Below, piece after piece: positions 1 through 8,498 of a DNA stretch of 64,000 bases (its first letter is position 1; the number at the start of each line of letters is the position of its first letter). The notes below the pieces were generated by a model, which saw only the letters and a list, made by a program, of their open reading frames with translations, was not told the origin of the DNA and searched no databases. Source of the DNA: Paenibacillus sp. 19GGS1-52 (lineage in GTDB: Bacteria > Bacillota > Bacilli > Paenibacillales > Paenibacillaceae); assembly GCF_022369515.1 (NCBI RefSeq), contig NZ_CP059724.1, forward strand, positions 868,001-932,000, in the 5' to 3' direction. A program made the translations under genes and the position numbers.

Positions 1-824
1 ATATCTGGAGCTTGCGCTAATTGCTTAAGCAGGGCAGGCAGTGGTGAGGCAACCTGGAAGAAAACGATGCGTTCTCTGGCGAAATTAGATTTTACTTCTT
101 TCAGGCTTCCATCATAGATGATCGCTCCATGATCGATAATTATAAGCCGTTTGCATAAATCCTCAATGTCACCCAGATCGTGGGTAGTCAACATAACGGT
201 AGTCTGCTGCTCTTGATTTATCTTTTTAATGAACTCGCGAATTTTCTGTTTGACGGATACATCTAGGCCGATAGTAGGTTCATCCAGATATAGAATCGGC
301 GGATTATGTAATAAGGAAGCAGCGAGATCGGCGCGCATCCGTTGACCCAAGGAGAGCTTTCGTGCTGATAAGTGAATAAATTCACTCATGCCCAGCAGCT
401 CAATAAACTGATCCATATTTGTCTTATAGACAGCCTCGGGAATTTGATAAATATCCTTAAGCAATGAAAAGGATTCTAGGATCGGAATGTCCCACCATAA
501 TTGTGTGCGTTGTCCGAAGACAGCCCCGATTTGGGCGGCATTCTCCATTCTTTTCTTATAAGGATTGATACCGTTTACAGAGATGGTGCCTGAAGAAGGT
601 GTCAATATTCCGGTTAGCATTTTAATCGTGGTTGATTTGCCTGCACCATTGGGCCCTAAGTAGGCGACCGTTTCTCCAGCTTCAACAGTGAGGTCGAGCG
701 GCTGAACCGCAATCTTCTCGATATGCCTAGGGGCAAATAGATGCTTGACCGCCCCCTGTAATCCAGGCTCCTTGACCGCTTGCCTAAAAGATTTAGATAG
801 CTCTCTGGCTTCAATAATACTCAA
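1..824 (-). CDS. ABC-2 type exporter ATP-binding protein (3' end outside window)
   Basis: This is the ATPase subunit of an ABC-2 type export system, of the class with an N-terminal extension ahead of the core ABC domain (COG4586-like). The translation begins MSIIEARELSKSF. It shows Walker A GPNGAGKST, a signature LSLGQRMRADLAAS, Walker B ILYLDEPTIGLD and a switch histidine in TTHDLGD. The start is a TTG at 824 with an AGGGAGGGG ribosome site about 7 bases upstream. The frame is open to base 1, so the C-terminus is missing. Family members usually sit next to two ABC-2 permease genes, which would lie beyond the left edge. The exported substrate cannot be inferred. Confidence 0.9.
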   Translation of the reverse strand, partial: MSIIEARELSKSFRQAVKEPGLQGAVKHLFAPRHIEKIAVQPLDLTVEAGETVAYLGPNGAGKSTTIKMLTGILTPSSGTISVNGINPYKKRMENAAQIGAVFGQRTQLWWDIPILESFSLLKDIYQIPEAVYKTNMDQFIELLGMSEFIHLSARKLSLGQRMRADLAASLLHNPPILYLDEPTIGLDVSVKQKIREFIKKINQEQQTTVMLTTHDLGDIEDLCKRLIIIDHGAIIYDGSLKEVKSNFARERIVFFQVASPLPALLKQLAQAPD

Positions 825-954
825 AAAATACCCCTCCCTAATACTATTTATCCCAAAAAATGATCATTAAGTAAATATAGCACAGGCAAATTGTCGGAAA
901 CTAGCACTTTTTATCGACAGCATAAACATATTTACTTGACCATGACGAGTTCTG

Positions 955-1010
955 CAAACAAAAGCAGCTACTCACCAGATCTTTTTCAGACTGGGAATAG
1001 CTGCTCTTCG
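955..1010 (-). terminator. Hairpin terminator downstream of the stalk-domain gene
   Basis: Inverted repeat AGCAGCTA (963-970) and TAGCTGCT (998-1005). On the minus strand it is followed by TTTTGTTTG. It lies just past the stop of the 1039-2220 gene and separates it from the ABC ATPase gene. Confidence 0.6.
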
Positions 1011-1038
1011 TTTATCTGTAAAGGTTATAGTTTAATTC

Positions 1039-2220
1039 TTAGAGTTTGTCAGTTTTTATGACAAAGCTTTGCTCGAGTTTCCACAAGCCATCTGCTGATT
1101 TCTTCAGTGTACTAACGATTATGGAACGATTATCTTGAAATTCGGGACCTTTAAGTTTCTTCGTTGTCTGAACAACATACACAGCCGCGGTATCCTCTGT
1201 ATAATTAATGATTTTGGTGGATTCAGTGGTGAATAACAAATCGTAGGTGTTGAAAATTTGACTGTAGGCCTGTTTATTCTGTTCCTGGACGAGCGCTTCT
1301 CCATCAATTGTTGCTAATACACCATCCAGATTTTCTTCATTTGTATATTTCGTGTTGGCTGCAAGCATGGATAATATTTGGTTCTCCTCAGTCTTCGGAA
1401 TGGAAATATCGGCGGATAATATTCCCTCAGGGAGCGTGTACTGGATCGCGTTAATTTGCAAATTGCTGATTTTCCAGCCAGTCCCACTTACATCTTTGGT
1501 TAGCCCATATACATAATCCGCTGTGTTGTCCAGCATGAAAGGGCCACTGATCCGTTTGGTAGTTTCAACAGTATGCACCGTTGCTTCCTTGGGTTGCAGG
1601 TCAATAATCTCTAATTGCTTTATCGACGAAGTGAGATCGAATGCCTCCATTTGACTCTTTATTTGCGGGCCAATCCCGGCAAGTGGAGATTGTGGATCAA
1701 TAAGAGCCATGAATCCGTCGTAGTTCTCATTATTGGAATAGGTAATGTATTTTTCAAAAAAAGAATTGATTTCTTTCGGATCAACGCTGGCCTGCAACAC
1801 ATTAATAGCAACGGCTTGTTGCTTCGCATCCCAACTGATTTCGTTCCCCGTCGCTTCGCCCACAAATCGCAGGGGAATGTAAGTGGCATTATCAATCACT
1901 TTTGGAGCAAGGGTTAGCTGCTTAACGACACCATTGATGCTGGCCTGTTTGCTGCCAATTCGCAGTTTAATGACGAGGCCCGCTTTGGTACCTGTAATAG
2001 AGCCTGTTGCGGCATCCCAGGATACCTGTAAGCCCAGCTTCTCAAAAATAGGACGAAAGGGAACCATGACGGTGCCGTGATCATTTAGAGGTGTGTATTT
2101 TGATAAATCAAGCTTTTGCTGATTGATTTGGACGGAAATAGGCTGTCCTGCAGCAAAGGCGGGTAAACTTAGCATACTGGATAACACGAGGGTTGCTACT
2201 AAACCGGGTATTATTTTCAT
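1039..2220 (-). CDS. Secreted copper-amine-oxidase-like (stalk) domain protein
   Basis: A 393-residue predicted secreted or surface protein. It starts with a cleavable signal peptide (about residues 1-24, ending PAFAAG). A copper amine oxidase N-terminal-like 'stalk' domain follows at about 30-140, with the typical MVPFRPIFEKLG and YIPLRFVGEATG motifs. The rest (about 150-393) seems to hold two related alpha/beta repeats, each introduced by a segment like ENYDGFMALID or ENLDGVLATID. No catalytic residues are evident. The start has an AAGGAG site upstream. Stalk domains are greatly expanded in Paenibacillus and serve as extracellular modules; the role of this one is unknown. A hairpin terminator follows. 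Confidence 0.8.
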   Translation of the reverse strand: MKIIPGLVATLVLSSMLSLPAFAAGQPISVQINQQKLDLSKYTPLNDHGTVMVPFRPIFEKLGLQVSWDAATGSITGTKAGLVIKLRIGSKQASINGVVKQLTLAPKVIDNATYIPLRFVGEATGNEISWDAKQQAVAINVLQASVDPKEINSFFEKYITYSNNENYDGFMALIDPQSPLAGIGPQIKSQMEAFDLTSSIKQLEIIDLQPKEATVHTVETTKRISGPFMLDNTADYVYGLTKDVSGTGWKISNLQINAIQYTLPEGILSADISIPKTEENQILSMLAANTKYTNEENLDGVLATIDGEALVQEQNKQAYSQIFNTYDLLFTTESTKIINYTEDTAAVYVVQTTKKLKGPEFQDNRSIIVSTLKKSADGLWKLEQSFVIKTDKL

Positions 2221-2355
2221 TCCTGGATAATCTCCTTTTTTGTGCGAATATGAACATATCTTCTAATCCTATAGACCGATTCCAGTATTGGGAATATCCA
2301 GTGTTGTATGTTCTTTGTTAATAGGAATTATGTTATGATAGTATGCTGTGCTTTT

Positions 2356-3654
2356 TTAGAGAATAATCCCGTTATTGGCTAGTTTTATTTTCTCCAGAAA
2401 AATAGCATAATCTGATTTTTGTTTATCTATTTTCTGGGCTAAGGTTATCAATTCCAGTTCGTTCTTATCTTTCTCAGCAACTGATATTAACCCTTTACTA
2501 AATAGTGTATTACTGTCCTCAACAGTCTGGAAAAGCTGTTCATGTTGTTCTTTAAGTTGTGAATATTGGGCATAGAATGCATTAGCCTCAGCTTTATACT
2601 CCGCCAGCTTCTGTTCACACTGTTGCTGCAAAATGTTTTTATTCCCGATCTGGCTGGACCAAAGAATTGTGTAGTAGGTTTTAAGTTCGGGTTCGGAGGA
2701 TTTGACTATATCTAAATTTTCTTTGGCCAGCTTGATCTTGGCATCTGCCTCTTTTAAATCGAAATTATCCTCAAGTTTGAAGGCCATACTCCAGCTTCCG
2801 GGTTCCGGAATGTCTAGCAGGGGAACTTCTTCCAGAATTACTTCTTTGTACTCAGATAAGCCTAGTGCTTGTGTAAAGAAGTCTATTTGGGACTGGAAGC
2901 TACTGGTATCAAGTTCTAATGCTGCTTCTTGCTGGCGCTCTTTAACCTGGCTATCCTCTAATTCTTTTTTTGATATTAATCCGTTGCTGTACAATTTTAG
3001 AGCATCCTTAACTTGAGTACTCCAATATTGTTGTTCTTTCTTACCGTATTCAATAGTAGCTCTCAAAGAGGATAACTGGTAGTACTTCTGGATTGTATAG
3101 TAGCGAATAAGAGCCTGTGATTTCTGTAATTCTAATCTGCTTAACACTCTATCGGTTTCTAAAGATCGCAGTTGATCATTAAAGTCCTGAAGCTGACTTT
3201 CTTTTTGCTGCTGGTTATAGCTATTTTGGCTAGCGGTTTGGGCATTGATCAATTGATTCATGGAGGAATTAATCATAATTTGGATAGCAATAGATTGATT
3301 AATGGCCGCTTTATCTTCATCGCTCAATCGGTCATAGTTAGGAATACTATTTAAATAATACTCTGGAGCAGTGGGTAGGTTTCCACTTGTTACAGCTACG
3401 TCTTTCCCCTCTAATTTCCTCTTTTCCGAGTCTACATAAGAGAGCTGAGCATCACTTAGTACCACCTTCCAATTCGCCAACTGGATATCGGCATAGTTTG
3501 CGATTGATAACTGAACTGCTTCCTCTATGGAAAGAGCCTTTGTACTTTTTAGTTCCAGAGGGTCGGCAAATATTGTCATCGCCTGTGGTATAGAAAGAAG
3601 AAAGCAGGTTAGTAAAATAAGTACTGATTTTTTAATCATTTGGCCGTCATTCAC
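2356..3654 (-). CDS. TolC-family-like coiled-coil secreted protein of the bacteriocin export locus
   Basis: A 432-residue protein with an N-terminal hydrophobic signal (MIKKSVLILLTCFLLS). It then has the pattern LSIEEAVQLSIANYADIQ, typical of the start of a TolC/outer-membrane-efflux repeat, and long Gln/Glu/Leu-rich helices (about 130-260 and 300-420) likely to form coiled coils. It lies 3 bases after the HlyD-type adaptor gene and is transcribed with it, so it probably assembles with that adaptor and the C39 exporter. TolC proteins normally span an outer membrane, which the rest of the window gives no sign of; here it may be an extracytoplasmic extension of the adaptor. The GTG at 3654 almost touches its AAGGGG site; the ATG at 3639 is an alternative start. 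Confidence 0.7.
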   Translation of the reverse strand: MNDGQMIKKSVLILLTCFLLSIPQAMTIFADPLELKSTKALSIEEAVQLSIANYADIQLANWKVVLSDAQLSYVDSEKRKLEGKDVAVTSGNLPTAPEYYLNSIPNYDRLSDEDKAAINQSIAIQIMINSSMNQLINAQTASQNSYNQQQKESQLQDFNDQLRSLETDRVLSRLELQKSQALIRYYTIQKYYQLSSLRATIEYGKKEQQYWSTQVKDALKLYSNGLISKKELEDSQVKERQQEAALELDTSSFQSQIDFFTQALGLSEYKEVILEEVPLLDIPEPGSWSMAFKLEDNFDLKEADAKIKLAKENLDIVKSSEPELKTYYTILWSSQIGNKNILQQQCEQKLAEYKAEANAFYAQYSQLKEQHEQLFQTVEDSNTLFSKGLISVAEKDKNELELITLAQKIDKQKSDYAIFLEKIKLANNGIIL

Positions 3655-3657
3655 CCC

Positions 3658-5316
3658 TTACTCTTTCAAATTGATTTTTTCGAGAATGAAATCAATAATT
3701 TTCTTGGAGTCCGTGATGATAGATGCATTTGCGGTCATACCTACCCGAAGCTCTCCTCGTTCTCCCCGGCGATTCTCAAGTGGAGTGTTTGGAATTGTCG
3801 CTTCTACAAGGTAATAGCTTAATCCGTTTTGCTGCACCATTGAATCTGTACTAATAGAGGTAATGGTTCCCCTTAGTGAACCGAAACTTTGTTTCGGGAA
3901 GGCCGCAAAGTTCAAATCCACTTGATTGCCTAGCGATATTTTTCCTGCTTCAGAATTGGGAACTGCGATGCTCATCTTATATTTGGACTCATTAGTCGGA
4001 ATGATTGCCATTAAAGATTCGCCTGGCTGCACAATGTCACCGGCATTAGTCTCTTTTAGAATGTTAACGGTCCCTGTTATGGGAGCAACAAGGATTTTCT
4101 TCTCTTTTTCTACCTCAAGCTGCTTTACATTCTCAAGCAAAATATTCAGATTTTTCTGCTCATCTTCAATTACGGAATGAATCTGTACAATGCGATCAAG
4201 TTTCAGCTTTTCCAAGGTGGTTTCTTCGGATGTTGTACCAAGCTCTTTCTGTTGCAGCAGATCCGTTTGTTTCTCAGATAATTGTTTTTGCTGCAACTTC
4301 AGAGCTTCCCGCTCTGAGACAGAGGGATCTTTACCTTCTGTCAGAAAGGTTAAGCTGGCCTGCAACTCTTCTAACTGGCTGCTATAGTCAGTAATATTGC
4401 TCGCTGTACTTAATAGAGCTTCGTGCTGATATTGGCTAGTCTGTAGTAGAGCGGAATTATATTGCTGTTGATCTTCTTCAATTTGTGACTTTGATACCAG
4501 GCGTTCTCCTAAGCTGAGAGATCGGTCATAAATCGCTTTTTTTTCTGCAGATAGCTTTGTTAGCTGTACATACTTAATCTGGTATGTCTTATATTGCTCC
4601 GTTCGCTTGGTATCAAAGGGAGGTAGCAAATTCCGATTTTCGTTGATCGATTGTGCAAGCTGCTTCTCATTCGTTAACTCTGTCACCAGAATTTTCTTTT
4701 TCCTCTCTAGATCATTCTTATCCTGTAGTGATTTATTCTCACTTGAATGCAAGTTTCCAAGAATCGTTTCTTGTGATCCGGTATTCTCTTGGATGGCGCT
4801 TGCAAGCTGATTTTTGGTGGTTTCATAAATTTGTTGTTGTTGTTGGTATTCCAATAGAAATTGTTCTACCATATCGTAGTAGTATGCTTCATTCGCTTGG
4901 TGCGGCGAAAAAAGATTGTTCAGATCGTTAATGCTTTGCTTATACTGTTGGAGGTACTGAAGTTTCCGTGTTAGCTTATTTAATTCCGATTGTTGATTCA
5001 AGAGTTCAATATCCAAATCTTTATGCTCAAAGCTGATTAGCTTAGCTCCACGTTGCACCTGCATTCCTTCATGGATATAAACGTCCTCTACTTTCCCAAT
5101 CAAGGAAGATTGGATAGTGCTAACCTTCTCGTTGGGTCTAACCACTGCTGAAGCTTTCGCTACTACATCCATCTGTCCATAGAAGGACCATGTGAAAGCA
5201 GCAGCCAATAGAATAAATACAATCAGTATGAACACAGAAATTACAGGATTGGTTTTGGACTCCATAATTTCTCTGCTGTCGGACATTTCCGAGAGATCAC
5301 GAATCATTCCGTTCAT
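3658..5316 (-). CDS. HlyD-family membrane-fusion (adaptor) protein
   Basis: A 552-residue periplasmic-adaptor/membrane-fusion type protein. It has a short cytoplasmic N-terminus, one transmembrane helix (about residues 24-46), then half of a lipoyl/barrel-sandwich domain with GKVEDVYIHEGMQVQRGAKL. A very long coiled-coil hairpin (about 100-400, rich in Gln, Glu, Lys and Leu) follows. The second lipoyl half (ITGTVNILKETNAGDIVQPGE) and a beta-barrel domain come last. Such proteins couple peptide ABC exporters to extracytoplasmic parts. It begins 4 bases after the exporter gene with an AGAGGT site, so the two are co-translated. The coiled-coil arm is long for a single-membrane organism and would suit docking to the TolC-like product downstream. 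Confidence 0.85.
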   Translation of the reverse strand: MNGMIRDLSEMSDSREIMESKTNPVISVFILIVFILLAAAFTWSFYGQMDVVAKASAVVRPNEKVSTIQSSLIGKVEDVYIHEGMQVQRGAKLISFEHKDLDIELLNQQSELNKLTRKLQYLQQYKQSINDLNNLFSPHQANEAYYYDMVEQFLLEYQQQQQIYETTKNQLASAIQENTGSQETILGNLHSSENKSLQDKNDLERKKKILVTELTNEKQLAQSINENRNLLPPFDTKRTEQYKTYQIKYVQLTKLSAEKKAIYDRSLSLGERLVSKSQIEEDQQQYNSALLQTSQYQHEALLSTASNITDYSSQLEELQASLTFLTEGKDPSVSEREALKLQQKQLSEKQTDLLQQKELGTTSEETTLEKLKLDRIVQIHSVIEDEQKNLNILLENVKQLEVEKEKKILVAPITGTVNILKETNAGDIVQPGESLMAIIPTNESKYKMSIAVPNSEAGKISLGNQVDLNFAAFPKQSFGSLRGTITSISTDSMVQQNGLSYYLVEATIPNTPLENRRGERGELRVGMTANASIITDSKKIIDFILEKINLKE

Positions 5317-5320
5317 GTTG

Positions 5321-7543
5321 TTATACCTCTATTCCCACAGCGTACTGCAGCTGATGTTCTTGCTTATGTTCAATTCCGGGAAGCTGATCTTTCCATAATC
5401 CATAGTATTTACCTCGATTACTTAGAAGCTGTTCATGTGTTCCATGCTCAATGATTCGCCCTTGATCCATTACATAGATTCGGTCACAACGCATAATGGT
5501 ACTTAGCCGATGAGCAATAATAATAATCGTCATATCTTCAAAGGCGTTAATGGTCTCAGATACGGCCTTTTCCGTTGTAGAATCCAGATTGCTAGTGGCT
5601 TCGTCCATGATGAGGATGTCAGGCTGCTTGAGAACCGCTCTTGCTATAGCCAGCCGCTGTTTCTGCCCTCCGGAAATATTGGTGGCATTCTCTTCTAGCA
5701 GGGTGTTATAACGGAGCGGAAGCTGATTAATAAACTCATGGGCCTGGGCTGTCTGGCATGCCTGTATAACACGTTCCAACTCTATTTCATTCTCTATACC
5801 CAAGCAAAGGTTCTCTCGGATGGTTCCGCTAAAAAAGAAGGTATCCTGAGAGATATATGCAATCCGCTGCCTTAAACTATCGAGGTGAATGTCCTTGATG
5901 TTGTAGTCCTTAATTAGGATTTCGCCCTTCTCATGGCTATAAAACTGCATAATCAACTTAATCAGTGTTGTTTTACCTGAACCACTCTCGCCAACAAAGG
6001 CAATTTTCTCACCCTCTCTGAGGGTAAGATCTATATCTTGAAGCACGAGTGAGCGCGTTCCATAGCGGAAGCTGACATTGTTAAATTGAATATCACCCTT
6101 AAGGGAGGAAGGCTGGATTTTTTTATCTTCGTCCTCATGCTTCTCCGCTTCCAAATCAAGAATTTCTCCCAATCGGTCAGCAGCTACGACTGCCGTCTGT
6201 AGGGTGGGCTGAAGGTTGATCAGATTCTGTATGGGTTGCAGAAAGTAGGCAAGCAAGGAGTTATAGGTGATCAGTTGCCCCATTGTCATATTGCCCTTAA
6301 TTACTTGATTAGCTCCGACCCACAGGATAGCTGCGCCTCCAACAAGTTGCACGAAGCTTTTGAGGGAAGCTTGAATATTGTTGAAAAGACCGAAACTGAA
6401 TACCGACTTCAGGAATGAAATGAATTTCTGTTCGGTTTCAAAACCTACTTTTGCTTCTGCGTGATAGGCTTTTACAGTTTCAATACCATCTATCGATTCA
6501 ACAATATATGAAGTGAGTTGGGCGTTTTTCTCCATTTGTTCCCGGTTCAAGCGATCAAAGGGTTTATGAAAACCCCATACTAATGCTAGATATAAAGGAA
6601 CCATAACAATAGTCACCCCAAATAAAAGGGAGCTTTGCATATAAAGAATAATTCCCCCTGCGATAACCATAATAATATCGATCATCATGGTTAGTGTGGC
6701 GCTGGAGATCGCATCACGTACTTTCGAAGCATCCATAAGCCGCGAGATAATTTCCCCAGTCTTACGTGTGCCGAAAAAGTTCATGGGCAGTTTTAATACA
6801 TGGTGGTAATAACCAAGGATGAGCGAAATATCGAGTTTTTGGCTCAAATTCAACAAAATATGACTACGAAAGGCATTCAGTAATATTTGAAAGGCATAAA
6901 GGATAATGACCCCTGCAGATATAATGTTAAGCGTTTTTTTTAATCCAAAAGGAAGGATTTCATCTAGAAGAAACTGAAAATAGAAGGCTGATAGTATACC
7001 CAACACTGTATATAGCATGGATGTAAAAAATATCCCCAGAAGCATTCTTTTTTGAGGGATAAGCAGTCCAAAAAAACGGGAGAACAAGCCCTTAGTAAGG
7101 TCGCCCTTTTTAAATTGTGGAGTGGGCACCATCAGAATAAGAACACCAGTCCAGATATTAAAGAAATCCTCAGGAGTGTATTTAACAATTCCTTTGGCTG
7201 GGTCGGCTACAAGGACTTCTTTCTTTGTTATTTTATGGATCACAACGTAGTGTAATAAGGATTGATCTATAATGACATGGGCAATGGCGGGGAGGGGGAA
7301 CTTTTCGAAGAACACTTCTTGGTTCCCTTTTACAGCCTTTACTGTGAAACCCAGTTTTTCGGCAGCTTTTATTAAACCATAGGCATTTGTGCCTTGTTTA
7401 TCGGTACCTGCTGCTTCACGGATTTTCGAGATCGGATATTTAAGCCCATATTGTTTGGATATTGTTGCAAGACAGGCAGCTCCGCAATCTTTTAAATCAT
7501 ACTGTTTAATGGATATGTATTTTTTAAACAGGAGAATCCCCAC
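5321..7543 (-). CDS. Bacteriocin-processing ABC exporter with N-terminal C39 peptidase domain
   Basis: A 740-residue peptidase-containing ABC transporter (PCAT). The C39 cysteine peptidase domain (about 1-130) has Gln14, Cys20 in DCGAAC, His98 in HYVVIH and Asp114 in ADPAKG. An exporter-type transmembrane domain follows (about 160-450), then an ABC ATPase (about 480-715) with Walker A GESGSGKTT, signature ISGGQKQR, Walker B ILIMDEATSNLD and a switch His in AHRLS. It should cut the leader of the double-glycine peptide encoded upstream (8225-8446) and export the mature part. GTG at 7543 overlaps the only Shine-Dalgarno-like AGGTGGGG; CTG at 7531 would be better spaced, so the start is uncertain by a few codons. 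Confidence 0.93.
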   Translation of the reverse strand: MGILLFKKYISIKQYDLKDCGAACLATISKQYGLKYPISKIREAAGTDKQGTNAYGLIKAAEKLGFTVKAVKGNQEVFFEKFPLPAIAHVIIDQSLLHYVVIHKITKKEVLVADPAKGIVKYTPEDFFNIWTGVLILMVPTPQFKKGDLTKGLFSRFFGLLIPQKRMLLGIFFTSMLYTVLGILSAFYFQFLLDEILPFGLKKTLNIISAGVIILYAFQILLNAFRSHILLNLSQKLDISLILGYYHHVLKLPMNFFGTRKTGEIISRLMDASKVRDAISSATLTMMIDIIMVIAGGIILYMQSSLLFGVTIVMVPLYLALVWGFHKPFDRLNREQMEKNAQLTSYIVESIDGIETVKAYHAEAKVGFETEQKFISFLKSVFSFGLFNNIQASLKSFVQLVGGAAILWVGANQVIKGNMTMGQLITYNSLLAYFLQPIQNLINLQPTLQTAVVAADRLGEILDLEAEKHEDEDKKIQPSSLKGDIQFNNVSFRYGTRSLVLQDIDLTLREGEKIAFVGESGSGKTTLIKLIMQFYSHEKGEILIKDYNIKDIHLDSLRQRIAYISQDTFFFSGTIRENLCLGIENEIELERVIQACQTAQAHEFINQLPLRYNTLLEENATNISGGQKQRLAIARAVLKQPDILIMDEATSNLDSTTEKAVSETINAFEDMTIIIIAHRLSTIMRCDRIYVMDQGRIIEHGTHEQLLSNRGKYYGLWKDQLPGIEHKQEHQLQYAVGIEV

Positions 7544-7596
7544 CTAAGTTATAATTAAATTCAAAGAAATCAGGTTTTAATCTTAAGCTTTTGATC

Positions 7597-7634
7597 ATAA
7601 AAGAAGAAAAACCGCGATGTATAACCCACGGTTT
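7597..7634 (-). terminator. Hairpin terminator between the membrane-protein gene and the exporter
   Basis: On the minus strand AAACCGTG (7634-7627) pairs with CGCGGTTT (7616-7609), allowing one G-U, and is followed by TTCTTCTTTT. It lies between the putative immunity gene and the C39 exporter, so it could terminate or attenuate read-through from precursor and immunity genes into the exporter operon. Confidence 0.65.
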
Positions 7635-7729
7635 AATTTAAATATATATTGTATAAAAGGTTATGTAGAGTTCATTGTCTAATGAGTAATCCTCTCCCGG
7701 TACATCGCCTGTTGCTGAAATGAGTATCC

Positions 7730-8137
7730 TTAATCCCTATCTAAATTACCAAACTTTTTTTCACATAAATAGACAACTACGATTAAGAAAGAAATTAAGA
7801 TCCACGAATAGATTACAGATGAATTGGTAAATGGATTTTGTTCCGCATGAATCCCTTCAATTAAAGCAAATGAAACAAATAACAGATCCGTCCAACTTAA
7901 TAAAATAATTATTCGGGTTAATTTCCGTACACTTTTTTCTCCATGTGTCAATTGTTGGGTATAAATAGACCGCGAAAAGAGAAAAAGCAATGAAGAGATA
8001 AAGAGAAGGACCAGAAGCGAACTCATAAAGTCTGCTTCTTTAGTGTAATCTTTAATAATGAAATTAATAAAAAGTATAATATTTGATAAAATTGAAAACA
8101 ACGCTAATGAAAATATATAGGGTAAATTTCTTTTCAT
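7730..8137 (-). CDS. Four-helix membrane protein, candidate bacteriocin immunity protein
   Basis: A small integral membrane protein of 135 residues from the preferred start. Four hydrophobic helices can be seen: about residues 5-28, 40-62, 72-95 and 105-125. They are separated by short charged loops, and the tail is basic and acidic (CEKKFGNLDRD). No family is recognised. It sits directly downstream of the double-glycine precursor gene on the same strand, the usual place for immunity or accessory membrane proteins of class II bacteriocin loci; the immunity role is inferred only from position and topology. ATG 8137 is chosen over ATG 8146 because AGGTG lies 6 bases before it and only 1 base before the other. 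Base composition is AT-rich. Confidence 0.6.
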   Translation of the reverse strand: MKRNLPYIFSLALFSILSNIILFINFIIKDYTKEADFMSSLLVLLFISSLLFLFSRSIYTQQLTHGEKSVRKLTRIIILLSWTDLLFVSFALIEGIHAEQNPFTNSSVIYSWILISFLIVVVYLCEKKFGNLDRD

Positions 8138-8166
8138 AACATGCACCTGATTTCACTTGGAGATAA

Positions 8167-8215
8167 GTTTTATAATATACTACACAATAGAAAGCGATAA
8201 GTACTACACAAGTCT
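8167..8215 (+). repeat. Repeat pair, inverted partner of the block upstream of the precursor gene
   Basis: Two linked copies of a TACTACACAA motif, at 8167-8187 and 8202-8215. The first matches, in inverted orientation, 20 of 21 bases of the block at 8473-8498; the second matches it over 14 bases (TACTACACAAGTCT). Together they flank the bacteriocin precursor gene with inverted repeats. They also lie just upstream of the membrane-protein gene, so they could be regulator binding sites. Confidence 0.6.
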
Positions 8216-8224
8216 AGCGTTTGT

Positions 8225-8446
8225 TTACTTCATTCCGTTATAGAAATAATCCCCAGCAGCGCCCAATCCGCTATAATATGCCAAGACAACTGGAACAGTT
8301 ATTTCAGGTGCTGCTACTAATGCAGCTACAGAGCCAACTAAAGTGATAGCCCCAACAGCGACTTCAAACCAGTTCTTACCACCATCAATTGAATGCAGTT
8401 CATTAATATCGAGATCTGTAAAATTTGGACTCATTGTAAGTTCCAT
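8225..8446 (-). CDS. Double-glycine leader bacteriocin-like precursor peptide
   Basis: A 73-residue precursor. The 23-residue leader (MELTMSPNFTDLDINELHSI then DGG) has the hydrophobic spacing and terminal Gly-Gly expected for C39 exporter cleavage. The predicted mature peptide has 50 residues, starts KNWFEVAVGAITLVG and ends YFYNGMK. It is Gly/Ala/Val-rich and amphiphilic, with no Cys, so neither lanthionine nor disulfide bonds are possible, and it resembles unmodified class II (Blp-like) bacteriocins. Counting charged side chains gives about -1 (two Lys, two Glu, one Asp), unusual because most class II peptides are cationic. A strong GAGGAGG site lies 7 bases before ATG 8446. Only one peptide is seen, so a one-component bacteriocin or a signalling peptide are both possible. 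Confidence 0.8.
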   Translation of the reverse strand: MELTMSPNFTDLDINELHSIDGGKNWFEVAVGAITLVGSVAALVAAPEITVPVVLAYYSGLGAAGDYFYNGMK

Positions 8447-8472
8447 TTAAATTCCTCCTCTTTTTATAAACC

Positions 8473-8498
8473 AGACTTGTGTAGTATAGTATAAAACC
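8473..8498 (-). repeat. Inverted-repeat block in the precursor-gene promoter region
   Basis: Read on the minus strand, this block contains TATACTATACTACACAAG ending about 26 bases before the precursor ATG. It pairs as an inverted repeat with 8167-8215. It includes TATACT, a possible -10, but no recognisable -35 at 16-18 bases, which suggests an activator-dependent promoter and makes the block a candidate operator. The rest of the 8499-8740 gap is AT-rich and non-coding, with no other clear element apart from a possible TTTACT-N17-TAGAAT promoter at 8629-8657 facing the regulator gene. Confidence 0.5.

Noticed and set aside
8225..8446. Lanthipeptide or circular bacteriocin
   Set aside because: The mature part has no Cys, no LanM/LanB/LanC-like gene is nearby, and the Gly-Gly leader with a C39 exporter fits an unmodified class II peptide better.
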